Origin: Bacteroidales bacterium
GTDB taxonomy: Bacteria; Bacteroidota; Bacteroidia; Bacteroidales; Muribaculaceae
NCBI GenBank assembly: GCA_900769345.1
Contig: CAAGGJ010000139.1
Span: 1 to 49,734, forward strand
DNA: 49,734 bases
Reading direction: 5' to 3'
A program made the position numbers and the translations under genes. Position 1 is the stretch's first letter; each line of letters starts with the position of its first letter. The notes below the pieces were generated by a model. It was not told where the DNA came from and ran no database searches. It saw only the letters and a program-made list of their open reading frames with translations. Positions 34,101-42,581 of this stretch are shown here, piece after piece.

Positions 34101-37100
34101 ACATTACACAATCAGTGTGCCGGTGGGCATACACGAAGTGAAAGCCGTGCTCACCAATCACGTCTTTGAAGACGATGGCCGCATCACCGACCTCGACGGT
34201 AACGACTGCAACTATCAAGATGATAGAAGCGAAGCCAACATTGTAGACATCACTACCGTTCGCTACATAGGTCGCGTGGCAGGTGGTACCACACAGGAGA
34301 ATTATGCATTGGGACACTCACTCTCGAAGAACAACCTTGCCGACAGCATTAAGGTGAGTCTCACCCATACCAAACAGGGTTATGATTTATCATCAGCATA
34401 TCGCTCAGCCACATACGAGCACCACAAGAATCCGTATGTCACTCCGGTTAAGACCAACAAGGTGGAATATGACAAAGAGACTATCACCATCACTCCGAAC
34501 CCCGAAACCGGTGAATTCTTTGCAGATGTGCTTCCTATAGCTTATAACGTAGTTGTGAATGTTCCGGGATATGATGAAACATCGATATCCGGCAATAAGG
34601 AAACTATAGACTTTTCTAACTCTTTTGTTGAACAATTTAGTGTAAATGAATATACTGATTCTATTTCAGAACCTGGTAAGTATATAGAACGTGCCGATAG
34701 TGTAATGTACAACCAGATGTCGAAATTCATAGCACGAGTTCAACCATCAATATTGGTTAATCAAATTGAAAATGGATTACCAATCAACTACTTTGGAAAA
34801 GAATATACTACGGTTCATGCAATTAACGGAGATGCATATAAAATTCCGTTATATGATAAGACTACAAGCAAATATGCCCTTGGAATTCCGACTTTCGAGC
34901 AGGGACAATCTGTGACATTCGGCATTACTACAGCTGAAGTGTATAACTACAAAAAATCTAATGGATTAGATAAAGAGGAAGTGAAAGCCGACATAGTGCC
35001 AACACCCGAAGCAACTATCTCCTTCTCGGGCGATATAGCATACAATGACCCGAATGATCCAATTGAGAATGTTAAAACCGACGAAAATGGTTATACAGAG
35101 TGGTCATTCAGAGTAGGCGACCCACTAAATCCTAATGGCATATACTTCCTCAGTATGACTATGACGTATGGTGATAGCGAATCTCCTACGTCTATAGTAT
35201 GGGATGAGGATTTTAAAGTTGCGATTATCGGTTCTACCAAATACGGAGATGACTTCATTACTCAAGGACCGGATCAAGTTATGTTTGTGCTCCGCGACCC
35301 GCCGGGCAGCAATAGCTACTCATATCTTGAAAAAGGTATAACAGTCAGCAAAACCAGTACATACAATGGTGAGCTATTAATTGATGCAACTGATTTTGGA
35401 TCACAAAAATTAGGCACTAAAGTTATTACATTCAATGGCATTGGTACTGCTGTTGGAACTGAAAACGATGTAAAGTCTACAAGCGGTATGGGAGGAACTT
35501 TCACATCGATGATAGGTGGCACCGACTCCAACTATTCTGAGTTTACAACAACCACCAATTTCTACACAAGTTCCGACCCTTTGTATGTAGGCTCTAATGG
35601 TGACGTATATGTAGGTTATTCTACCAATGTGGGTATTAGCACTACTAAGAACGTAAGTGTGATTCCTAAAGCCATATATAAAAGCAACGAGAGTGCTTTT
35701 ACGACAATTATGGACACGATAACAACTCAATCTGAATATATGCTTGTGGAATCAACAGGAACGGCTATGTCACAGACATTCAAAACTTTGTTTACATATC
35801 CTCAAGTGTTTATTGAAAACACGATAATTCCGAATATTGAAGACCTTCGCAATGGGCTACTCCACCCAATGGATGAAATGACAAAGGAGGAGTTCCAACA
35901 ATTAGCAGATTCTACTAAAGAACCCGTATATGTTTCGTACTTAAGTCCTGACGACCCAAACTTTGGCTGTAGCAACACCGACCCTGTTTTCGGAGAGAGA
36001 CCAAAGAACGCATTCGATGGTAAAAGTTATAAGATTTATACGCCCACCGATGCGAAATTTGTTACTGACACAATTTTGTCGCTAAATCAGTCGATAGAAC
36101 GTTGGATGGCACAGATTGAACGTAACGAAGAACAGAAGGTAAACGCCGAGCTAATGAACAACGTGTCATTCCATGCCGGTGCAGGTTATGGATATTCCGA
36201 AGGTTTCAACTTTGTTCGCAGCGAAACACAACGATTTAGCTTAAGTATAGGTGGAAAATTCATGACAAACTATGGTCTTGAGATTAACGGTTTTGGATGG
36301 GAGTTTGTTGTAGAGGTATCCGAATCCACTACACATGGCGGAGAGTTCACCACTGAAGAAGGGGCATACCATGTTCATGGTTTTGAACTTTCAGAGTCGG
36401 GCGATGACGACTACTTAAGCGTAGATATATGTCGCGAAAGTGGTTATCGCAGAGGTGACCAATTTGTAAAATACAGTGAGATGAATAACCAATCAACACA
36501 ATTCCCAACATTCATCTTCAAGACTAAGGGTGGCGCTACATCTTGCCCATACGAAGGCGAAGAATATACACGTTACTTCGAACCAGGTGCTCATAAACTC
36601 AATTCTGGTACAGTGCAGATAGAACGCCCGAAAATATCAGTCGAAAATAACTTCATAGAGAACGTGCCATCAGGTAAATCAGCTTACTTCACTATGTACC
36701 TGATCAACAATTCAGATTCACAAGAAGATGGATGGTATGACCTTCGACTTGATGCAGAAAGCAACAAGTATGGCGCTCAAGTGTTTGTGGACGGCGCTCC
36801 AATTGGTGCTACGGGTGGCCTTGCGTTCATGATTCCGGGTGGCTCTACTCTCAAAAAGACAGTGGAAGTGCGAAAAGGCAAGGTATTGAACTACGACGGT
36901 CTCAAATTCTCACTTCAATCGCAATGCCAATGCGACCCAACCGACCCGATAGATGATATTATGGATACTGTCAGAGTAAGTGTTCATTTCGTACCTTCGG
37001 CTACTGATGTGGTTGTGAAGCGGCCTACCGAAAATTGGACTTACAACACTAAGTTGCCTACTACTGAAGTTAATGGTGTAGATAAGCATTATATGGATGT

Positions 37101-40100
37101 GAAAATCGATGGCTTTGATGTCAATTACGATAGTTTCCATCGCATAATGCTACAATACAAGCCAGCTTCGGGTTCTGACGAGGATTGGATTACATTGATG
37201 AGCTATTACAACGACTCAACAGCGTATTATGCCGCACTCGAAAAAAACATGAATGCTGAGATGATCAATTCTAAAGATGGCGGAGTAATCAACTATCGCT
37301 TCTTTATGGATCATTTGTCTGACCAGCGCTACGATCTCCGTGCTGTGGGAACAAGTATGATTAATAATAAAGAGTATTACAACTACTCTTCAGTTCACAG
37401 CGGTATAAAGGATATGTACAATCCGCGCTTGTTTGGTAGCGCTCAGCCTGCCAATGGCATACTCACTGTGAACGATGAAATTCGACTCAATTTCAACGAA
37501 ACCATTGCCGAAGGCTTGCTCACCGACAAAAATTTCGAAGTTACTGGCGTTCGCAACGGCGCTCAGACCGATCACTCGGTATCGGTAAGATTCGACGGCG
37601 AAAACGATGAATTGGCCACCGAATTTGTTCGCAACTGGCACGGCAAACCGCTCACAGTGGAAATGTGGATACTCGCCGACAAGCCACAAGATGCCGTTCT
37701 ATTCAGCCAAGGCACAGCCAACAGCGCTATCGAACTCGGCATTACTGCCGACAACCGTCTCCGCGTAAAGGTGGGCGGCAAAGAAACGACAAGCAATAAA
37801 CCATTCGACTACGAACAAGGCACATGGGCTAATGTGGCATTGGTGTATGACGGCGAAAATAAGGTAAGCGCTTACTACAACTGGGTAGAAATGATAAGCG
37901 AAGTAGAGACCAACGGCTATGCAGGCGAAGGCAGCTACCGCTTCGGCGCAAGCGCTACCGGCACCAAGCACTATGCCGGCAAGATGCACAATGCACGCAT
38001 CTGGGATAAAGAACTCTCGCGCGCTCGCTTGCAGACCAATAGCCTCACCATCCTCTCGGGTGCCGAAAGCAACCTATTGGCTTACTACCCGATGAACGAA
38101 GCTCGAGGCAACATGATAGCCGACAAGGCTCATGGTGCTAACCTCGAAATGAAGGGCGGAACATGGGTGGTTCCTGAAGGTCGTGCAGCTACATTCAGCG
38201 GCAAAAACTACCTGAGTCTGAACGCTAAAGCTTGTCAGGTGGATCAAACTATGGACTACACCATAGAGATGTGGTTCAAGGCTAAGGAAGGATTGAAGAA
38301 TGCAACACTCTTGTCGAACGGACGTGGTGATGGCAGCGAGTTTATGCACTCGCTCAATTGCATCGAACTCGGCTTCGACGGCAACGGACAGATATATTAC
38401 AGCAACAACGGCGCCACCGCTACTTGCACCGGAGCCTTTAACGACAATAATTGGCACCACGTGGCTGTGGCAGCTAACCGCACCAGCGGTCGCGCTCAGA
38501 TATATCTCGACGGCAAACTCAATACCTACTTCGAGGCTAACGACCTCGGCGGTATTCAAGGCGATTCACTCCTTCTCGGTGCTCGCATATGGAACGCCGG
38601 CGACCTCCAGACAGTGGGCACGATTGACAACTACTTCGAAGGCGAAATCGATGAATTCCGCATCTGGAACCTCTATCGCAGCGAAGCTATCGAGTCGGAA
38701 ACCAATTCTCAAAAACTCGATGGTACTGAAATGGGTCTATTGACTTACTATCCGTTTGAAGCTTACGAAGAGAAGCAAGGCGCCAATTATGTGGTATACA
38801 ACTACAACGATGCCAAGGTGCAAAAAGACCCAACAGTGGTAATACCTCCTGCCAAAGTAATGGGCGGCGGTAGTGTAGAGACCGCCACATCGGCTCCGGT
38901 AAGAGGAAAAGACCCGGTAAGCAAACTTCTCTACGACTTTGTGGTTAACAACGATGCACTCATCATCTCACTCAAGGAGCCATACGACCGCATCGAAAAG
39001 ACCATCGTGACATTCACCGTTAGCGGCGTTCGCGACCTCAACGGCAACGAAATCATCAGCCCTATCACCTGGAGCGCTTATATCGACCGCAACCAACTCA
39101 AATGGGCTGAATCGGACATTTCGGTTGTGAAGAAGGCCAACGAAGAAAAGTCGTTTACCGTTCGTGCCAACAACAACGGCGGTTCGATACAATACTACAC
39201 CGTAGAAAATATGCCATCGTGGCTCGATGTAACACCTTCGAGCGGCACTATCGACCCGGTTTCGAATGTTGAAATCACATTCACCATCGACCCGAGCCTC
39301 AACATAGGCACCTACGACGAAGTGGTATACCTCCGCAACGACAACAACGTGGTCGAAGCATTGCCTATCACCGTTAAGGTGGAAGGCGAAAAACCGTCGT
39401 GGAGCGTAAATCCTGCCGATTATCAATATAATATGTCGATCTTCGGCAAGATGCTTATCAACAACATCTATTCATCCGACGAAGAGGACATTTTGGCAGC
39501 ATTCGACGGCTCGGAATGTGTGGGCTTGTGCACCAATAAGTATTATAAGATCAATGATACCTACTACGCAATGCTCACCGTATATTCCAACCAAGTTGAA
39601 GTGGCGAAGAACCTCGAATTCCGCATTTGGGACGCAAGCACAGGCTCCACCTACATTGCAGAGTCCGAATCGCCTATCCATTTCGTCAACAACAGCGTGA
39701 TAGGCACTCCAAGCAGTCCTGTAGTGTTCACCGCTCGCGATATGAGAGTGCAACACTTCGACCTCGCAAGCGGCTGGAACTGGATTTCGCTCAATGTCAA
39801 CAACAACAATATGAGCGACATCAACGCACTCCTCGCCAACAACACTTGGACATCGGACGACCAACTCAAGAGCGAAACCGACGGCTTCGTATCGTACTCG
39901 CAAAGCGGCTGGGTGGGCACCCTCAACAGTCTCAACAACAAATCGATGTATATGATGCGCACCGGCAAGGCTCAATCACTCGATATCACCGGCTCGGAAG
40001 TCGACACCAAGACCAACAAGCTCAAGATATTGGGCACAATGAGCAACGGCACTCCTCGCTGGAACTATATCTCTTATCTGCCGGTCGACAACATGACGCT

Positions 40101-40932
40101 CAAGGAAGCACTCGCCGGCTACGAAGCCTCAGAAGGCGATATCGTGAAGTCGCAGACCTCTATGGCTATGTACGACGGCAACGTGGGCTGGATAGGCAGC
40201 TTGGGATATATGGAAAGCGGCAAGGGCTATATGCTTCAACGCCAGGCTAAGAACGATGTAGAACTGCAATATCCGTCGAAATCGTCGATAGGACGCAAAA
40301 CATTGTCGATGTCGCGCACTCGCGAAGCCAACGAAGCAGCTCGCACCGAAGTGGCTGAATACGGACATCGCTATGCTACCAACATGACAGCCGTAATACG
40401 CGTAGAGGGCATCGAAGCTCTCGAAGGCGACCAATTGGCAGCCTATGTTGACGGTGAATGTCGCGGCGTGGCTCAAGCCACCATAATGCCCGACGGCACC
40501 ACTCTGTTCTTGATGACTATCAATGGCGAAAATGCCGAGAATGTAGACATAGCACTCATGCGCGGCGATGCCGCTCAAGCAGTGGCTCATTCGGCAGTAA
40601 CCTATGGCATCAATGCAACAGTGGGTACGATCAAATCGCCTATGGTAATCAATTTCATAGGTGAAGAAGAGAATGTGATGGTTTATCCTACTCCATTCTA
40701 CAAGAGTCTCACCATCCGCGCAGTCACCAACCGAGCTTCGAAAGTCGACATATTCGTAACCGACATCGCCGGCTCACGCGTAGCTCAATGGCTCGACTGC
40801 AACGACAACGGTTTGACTCAAATCGTATGGGACGTAGACGATAGCGTGATAGCCGAAGGCGTTTACATCGTGAATATAATCATCGACGGCAAGGTTCAAG
40901 CTATCAAGACCATTAAAGCGTTAAGTAAATAA
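31156..40932 (+). CDS. Giant LamG/FN3/Ig surface protein with T9SS-like tail (3258 aa)
   Basis: A signal-type hydrophobic stretch (LARLIIAILAITTFVPKASA, residues 30-49) follows a long polar start; ATG at 31231 is an alternative. Domains in order: an unknown N-terminal region; FN3-like domains (about 330-640); a carboxypeptidase-regulatory-like fold (GDIYGRVTFESGQAVPDVEV) with LamG 1 inserted (about 668-880), resuming at SYTDEDGSYLLRALP; and a second such fold (about 940-1020). A long unknown central region (about 1100-2000) contains LRDPPGSNSYSYLEKG. A Big_5-like Ig fold starting at LFGSAQPANGILTVNDEIRLNFN carries LamG 2 (about 2140-2330) and LamG 3 (about 2341-2536) as insertions. Then come ECRG module A (about 2757-2865, DGSECVG), a double 'GWNWIS' module (about 2870-3050), ECRG module B (about 3070-3165, VDGECRGVA) and a type A sorting tail (3172-3258, VYPTPFYKSL...GVYIVNIII). 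It is probably exported by T9SS and binds glycan or protein ligands. Confidence 0.85.
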   Translation: MNSNNKKTAPPRSGITMSPPWDSLPMLRHLARLIIAILAITTFVPKASADNQLAIKDVSFGDTDLSRTGGLITLEFPFYDDDGNHEGLPYTDDFFSYLSINGKKVLRFQSFKGSKQEQDKANWYWIKTYVLDYSYFSTAFVHATYSEVDLGFDYWSHIDKLNTTYPCTANITKNKGNITTAVYELLLSEKALREAANGGLKVELYIDAQVENGNTYHWTATETYNYTLPSKPDFKHEFSDTPGKYLLEFNAKAGNYYEIISPESLKQDETNIDGTKVQILIPSMTDTSYKLGIVYNNLIKTHTRSSWPEAKLFYKDTCYVDIDEYPQPKNFKATLNNVTGKVDLTWNMATASKNTNYKGEFQIQRSTDSGFNNDLKTYTVAYDYSKSSYTYSNDVSDVRFDGTYYYRIRRSPSASKWEWDEVSSYTSSIVVKVNHRYVKSANAKLIDDKYVNITWDYDDGNVWGDNAEVLITRFNQGKGTNYSIKVPADSVAKRSYTEELTTTCDIYSYDIAVNPNSNAFGKQTPVEVSSKGQPLFRSESGRVLSFVASKGYFSDHVELEWTSDGKPIDVFSIRAREYGSGNDFKQIEQVSANLASKEYSFSHTKSIPGVVYEYQIATVTKCGDQNVTHVCDHREIGFRTTTGDIYGRVTFESGQAVPDVEVRAEFTEGSGISGKAYRFDGNGKMTVENKGLMNNATDQATIEAWVKPEGNGTIVTKPGMYSLEYKNDKFAFTVGSQTVTTSDNVSKFTESASFVHISAVAASDFLYLYVNDTIQAKVARTGVVTADSVAIEIGDKFKGVIDEVRLWSVARDSADVARDYSRYIVGNETGLEAYYTFDYSVADQFYDISYKGNVYNKNHGTVTDATLSSDDVPTASQLGYRSYTDEDGSYLLRALPFLGNGTTYMVVPRLGIHQFDPQKELRLISLQSQSHTVNFTDKSSFQVHGKVTYKGGTIPVEGVSFKVDGVIVADGKGNVIKTGSDGHYTISVPVGIHEVKAVLTNHVFEDDGRITDLDGNDCNYQDDRSEANIVDITTVRYIGRVAGGTTQENYALGHSLSKNNLADSIKVSLTHTKQGYDLSSAYRSATYEHHKNPYVTPVKTNKVEYDKETITITPNPETGEFFADVLPIAYNVVVNVPGYDETSISGNKETIDFSNSFVEQFSVNEYTDSISEPGKYIERADSVMYNQMSKFIARVQPSILVNQIENGLPINYFGKEYTTVHAINGDAYKIPLYDKTTSKYALGIPTFEQGQSVTFGITTAEVYNYKKSNGLDKEEVKADIVPTPEATISFSGDIAYNDPNDPIENVKTDENGYTEWSFRVGDPLNPNGIYFLSMTMTYGDSESPTSIVWDEDFKVAIIGSTKYGDDFITQGPDQVMFVLRDPPGSNSYSYLEKGITVSKTSTYNGELLIDATDFGSQKLGTKVITFNGIGTAVGTENDVKSTSGMGGTFTSMIGGTDSNYSEFTTTTNFYTSSDPLYVGSNGDVYVGYSTNVGISTTKNVSVIPKAIYKSNESAFTTIMDTITTQSEYMLVESTGTAMSQTFKTLFTYPQVFIENTIIPNIEDLRNGLLHPMDEMTKEEFQQLADSTKEPVYVSYLSPDDPNFGCSNTDPVFGERPKNAFDGKSYKIYTPTDAKFVTDTILSLNQSIERWMAQIERNEEQKVNAELMNNVSFHAGAGYGYSEGFNFVRSETQRFSLSIGGKFMTNYGLEINGFGWEFVVEVSESTTHGGEFTTEEGAYHVHGFELSESGDDDYLSVDICRESGYRRGDQFVKYSEMNNQSTQFPTFIFKTKGGATSCPYEGEEYTRYFEPGAHKLNSGTVQIERPKISVENNFIENVPSGKSAYFTMYLINNSDSQEDGWYDLRLDAESNKYGAQVFVDGAPIGATGGLAFMIPGGSTLKKTVEVRKGKVLNYDGLKFSLQSQCQCDPTDPIDDIMDTVRVSVHFVPSATDVVVKRPTENWTYNTKLPTTEVNGVDKHYMDVKIDGFDVNYDSFHRIMLQYKPASGSDEDWITLMSYYNDSTAYYAALEKNMNAEMINSKDGGVINYRFFMDHLSDQRYDLRAVGTSMINNKEYYNYSSVHSGIKDMYNPRLFGSAQPANGILTVNDEIRLNFNETIAEGLLTDKNFEVTGVRNGAQTDHSVSVRFDGENDELATEFVRNWHGKPLTVEMWILADKPQDAVLFSQGTANSAIELGITADNRLRVKVGGKETTSNKPFDYEQGTWANVALVYDGENKVSAYYNWVEMISEVETNGYAGEGSYRFGASATGTKHYAGKMHNARIWDKELSRARLQTNSLTILSGAESNLLAYYPMNEARGNMIADKAHGANLEMKGGTWVVPEGRAATFSGKNYLSLNAKACQVDQTMDYTIEMWFKAKEGLKNATLLSNGRGDGSEFMHSLNCIELGFDGNGQIYYSNNGATATCTGAFNDNNWHHVAVAANRTSGRAQIYLDGKLNTYFEANDLGGIQGDSLLLGARIWNAGDLQTVGTIDNYFEGEIDEFRIWNLYRSEAIESETNSQKLDGTEMGLLTYYPFEAYEEKQGANYVVYNYNDAKVQKDPTVVIPPAKVMGGGSVETATSAPVRGKDPVSKLLYDFVVNNDALIISLKEPYDRIEKTIVTFTVSGVRDLNGNEIISPITWSAYIDRNQLKWAESDISVVKKANEEKSFTVRANNNGGSIQYYTVENMPSWLDVTPSSGTIDPVSNVEITFTIDPSLNIGTYDEVVYLRNDNNVVEALPITVKVEGEKPSWSVNPADYQYNMSIFGKMLINNIYSSDEEDILAAFDGSECVGLCTNKYYKINDTYYAMLTVYSNQVEVAKNLEFRIWDASTGSTYIAESESPIHFVNNSVIGTPSSPVVFTARDMRVQHFDLASGWNWISLNVNNNNMSDINALLANNTWTSDDQLKSETDGFVSYSQSGWVGTLNSLNNKSMYMMRTGKAQSLDITGSEVDTKTNKLKILGTMSNGTPRWNYISYLPVDNMTLKEALAGYEASEGDIVKSQTSMAMYDGNVGWIGSLGYMESGKGYMLQRQAKNDVELQYPSKSSIGRKTLSMSRTREANEAARTEVAEYGHRYATNMTAVIRVEGIEALEGDQLAAYVDGECRGVAQATIMPDGTTLFLMTINGENAENVDIALMRGDAAQAVAHSAVTYGINATVGTIKSPMVINFIGEEENVMVYPTPFYKSLTIRAVTNRASKVDIFVTDIAGSRVAQWLDCNDNGLTQIVWDVDDSVIAEGVYIVNIIIDGKVQAIKTIKALSK

Positions 40933-40948
40933 TTCAGCACCATTACTC

Positions 40949-40980
40949 CCCTGCCGGAGTCGCAAAACACTCCGGCAGGG
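40949..40980 (+). terminator. Strong hairpin between the giant LamG gene and the ECRG lipoprotein
   Basis: CCCTGCCGGAGT (40949-40960) pairs perfectly with ACTCCGGCAGGG (40969-40980) around an 8-base loop, in a 74-base intergenic gap. It is followed by AATAATT rather than a T-run, so it may be a leaky terminator or an mRNA-stability element that uncouples the levels of the two products. It closely parallels the hairpin at 24423-24476. Confidence 0.6.
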
Positions 40981-41006
40981 AATAATTAAAACACAATAGA
41001 AACACT

Positions 41007-42491
41007 ATGATGAAGTATATCAACAGTATATTACTGATAATATTCGGCATGACATTGGCACAATGCGGCGACGATAAGGAAGTAGTCACCTATCCACGCC
41101 CCGATTGGAGCCCTGTGGCTGAAGATTTTGCCAATGGTGCCCCCAACTGGACGCCTGTTATGCAGGGTGAGCCGAATGCACCGGGCTGGGCGCTCGACTT
41201 GAACGGTAACGATGCCGCTCCGTCGTGGTCCGACCCCGACATGAATATCTATCCCTCGAGCATGACTGCCGTGATACGACTCTCTCAAGCGCTCGAACTC
41301 TTTGCAGCCGATGGCGACCAAATGGCGGCTTTTATAGGCGGTGAATGTCGCAGCGTGGCTCAAGCCATCAGAACTAACGGCGTGAAACTGTTTTTCATCC
41401 AGGTGAAAGCCTCGTCGAGCGAAAGCGGCAATGTGGAATTTCGCTACTTCAGCAGCCGCTGGGGCAGAATCTACAAATCGCCGGCAAGCGATGTGAAATA
41501 TGAAATCAACAAAGTTTACGGCACCGCCGACGTTCCGGCATACCCCAATTTCGAGCAATCGGGCAAATATCCTTGCATCTCTGATGCCTATGTGCGCATC
41601 AATTATCCTACACTACCCTTCAATGTCACAGCCGACGACGAATTTGCAGCTTTGGTAGATGGCGAATGTCGCTCGGTGATTGGTGCGGCAGCCTCAAACG
41701 ATACCCACCAAATTACTCTCTACGGCATAAAGGAAGGCGAAAAATTGGAGTTTAAGTACTACAGTGCCGAGAAGAAATGCGTCTACACATGCGAACAATC
41801 ATTCGTGATGCCGGCAGCAGGCGGCTCGATAGGCAGCGCCGAGGCTCCCGAAGCATTGACTTTTGTGCCCGATGGCAGCATGACCGCCTATGTGGCACTC
41901 GGAGCGCCCATCACCTCGTGGGCCGATAACGCAGCCGACGAAGTAGCAGCATTTGCCGGCGGCCAATGCATAGGTCGAGGCCAACTGATAACCGGCAACA
42001 CCTACAAACTGGTGATGAACGGCACCGTGAGCGACGGCACCGACATAGATGTGAAGTATTACAGCAGCCGTTTGGGCTACGTTTTCACTGCAGCATCGCT
42101 TGTGAAGTTTGCCAACGGCACCACAGCCGGCAGCACAGCCGAACCCAAGAAGATAACGCTCAACCTCACCGACAAGCATCCACTCAAGATGAAAGCCTAT
42201 ATCCGCCTCACCGGCAATTTGGCTATGTTGTCGTCGTCGGGCGATGTTATGGCAGCATTTGTGGGTGCAGAATGTCGCGGCACAGCGCGACTGACCTCCA
42301 ATGCCAACCACGAGAGCGTCTACGAAATTACCATCAACGGCAGCCTCGAAGGCAGCGAATATGTGAAGATTCGATTCTACTCAAATCACACAAAACGCTT
42401 GTATGAGTCGAACACCGGATTCAACTTTGCATCAGGCAAAGAATACGGATCGCTCAACTCACCCGTAGCGATGGAATTTACGGAGCTATAA
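41007..42491 (+). CDS. Surface lipoprotein made of four tandem ECRG modules
   Basis: 494 residues. MMKYINSILLIIFGMTLAQC gives lipidation at Cys20, followed by GDDKE, an acidic stretch typical of surface-exported Bacteroidetes lipoproteins. After a ~65-residue linker the protein consists of four repeats (about 85-182, 190-287, 291-387, 393-493). Each carries the core AAFIGGECRSVAQ, AALVDGECRSVIG, AAFAGGQCIGRGQ or AAFVGAECRGTAR, then strands ending in 'EFRYFSSR', 'EFKYYSAE', 'DVKYYSSR' or 'KIRFYSNH', and finally 'YG..DVPAYP'/'GS..APEAL'-type closings. The same module is in the T9SS-tailed proteins of this window, so this may be a membrane-anchored partner of the giant LamG protein encoded just upstream. 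Confidence 0.85.
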   Translation: MMKYINSILLIIFGMTLAQCGDDKEVVTYPRPDWSPVAEDFANGAPNWTPVMQGEPNAPGWALDLNGNDAAPSWSDPDMNIYPSSMTAVIRLSQALELFAADGDQMAAFIGGECRSVAQAIRTNGVKLFFIQVKASSSESGNVEFRYFSSRWGRIYKSPASDVKYEINKVYGTADVPAYPNFEQSGKYPCISDAYVRINYPTLPFNVTADDEFAALVDGECRSVIGAAASNDTHQITLYGIKEGEKLEFKYYSAEKKCVYTCEQSFVMPAAGGSIGSAEAPEALTFVPDGSMTAYVALGAPITSWADNAADEVAAFAGGQCIGRGQLITGNTYKLVMNGTVSDGTDIDVKYYSSRLGYVFTAASLVKFANGTTAGSTAEPKKITLNLTDKHPLKMKAYIRLTGNLAMLSSSGDVMAAFVGAECRGTARLTSNANHESVYEITINGSLEGSEYVKIRFYSNHTKRLYESNTGFNFASGKEYGSLNSPVAMEFTEL

Positions 42492-42516
42492 CCAAAATCA
42501 ATCTACTCTATACTAT

Positions 42517-42570
42517 AAAAGCGACATCGCCCGCCCACAAGGCACAAGCGATGTCGCTTTTGATTTTTTG
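42517..42570. terminator. Bidirectional intrinsic terminator between converging genes
   Basis: AAAAGCGACATCGC (42517-42530) pairs perfectly with GCGATGTCGCTTTT (42548-42561). With flanking A and T runs it can serve both the ECRG lipoprotein gene (+) and the antitoxin gene ending at 42582 (-). Confidence 0.85.
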
Positions 42571-42581
42571 ATTTGATTCCG

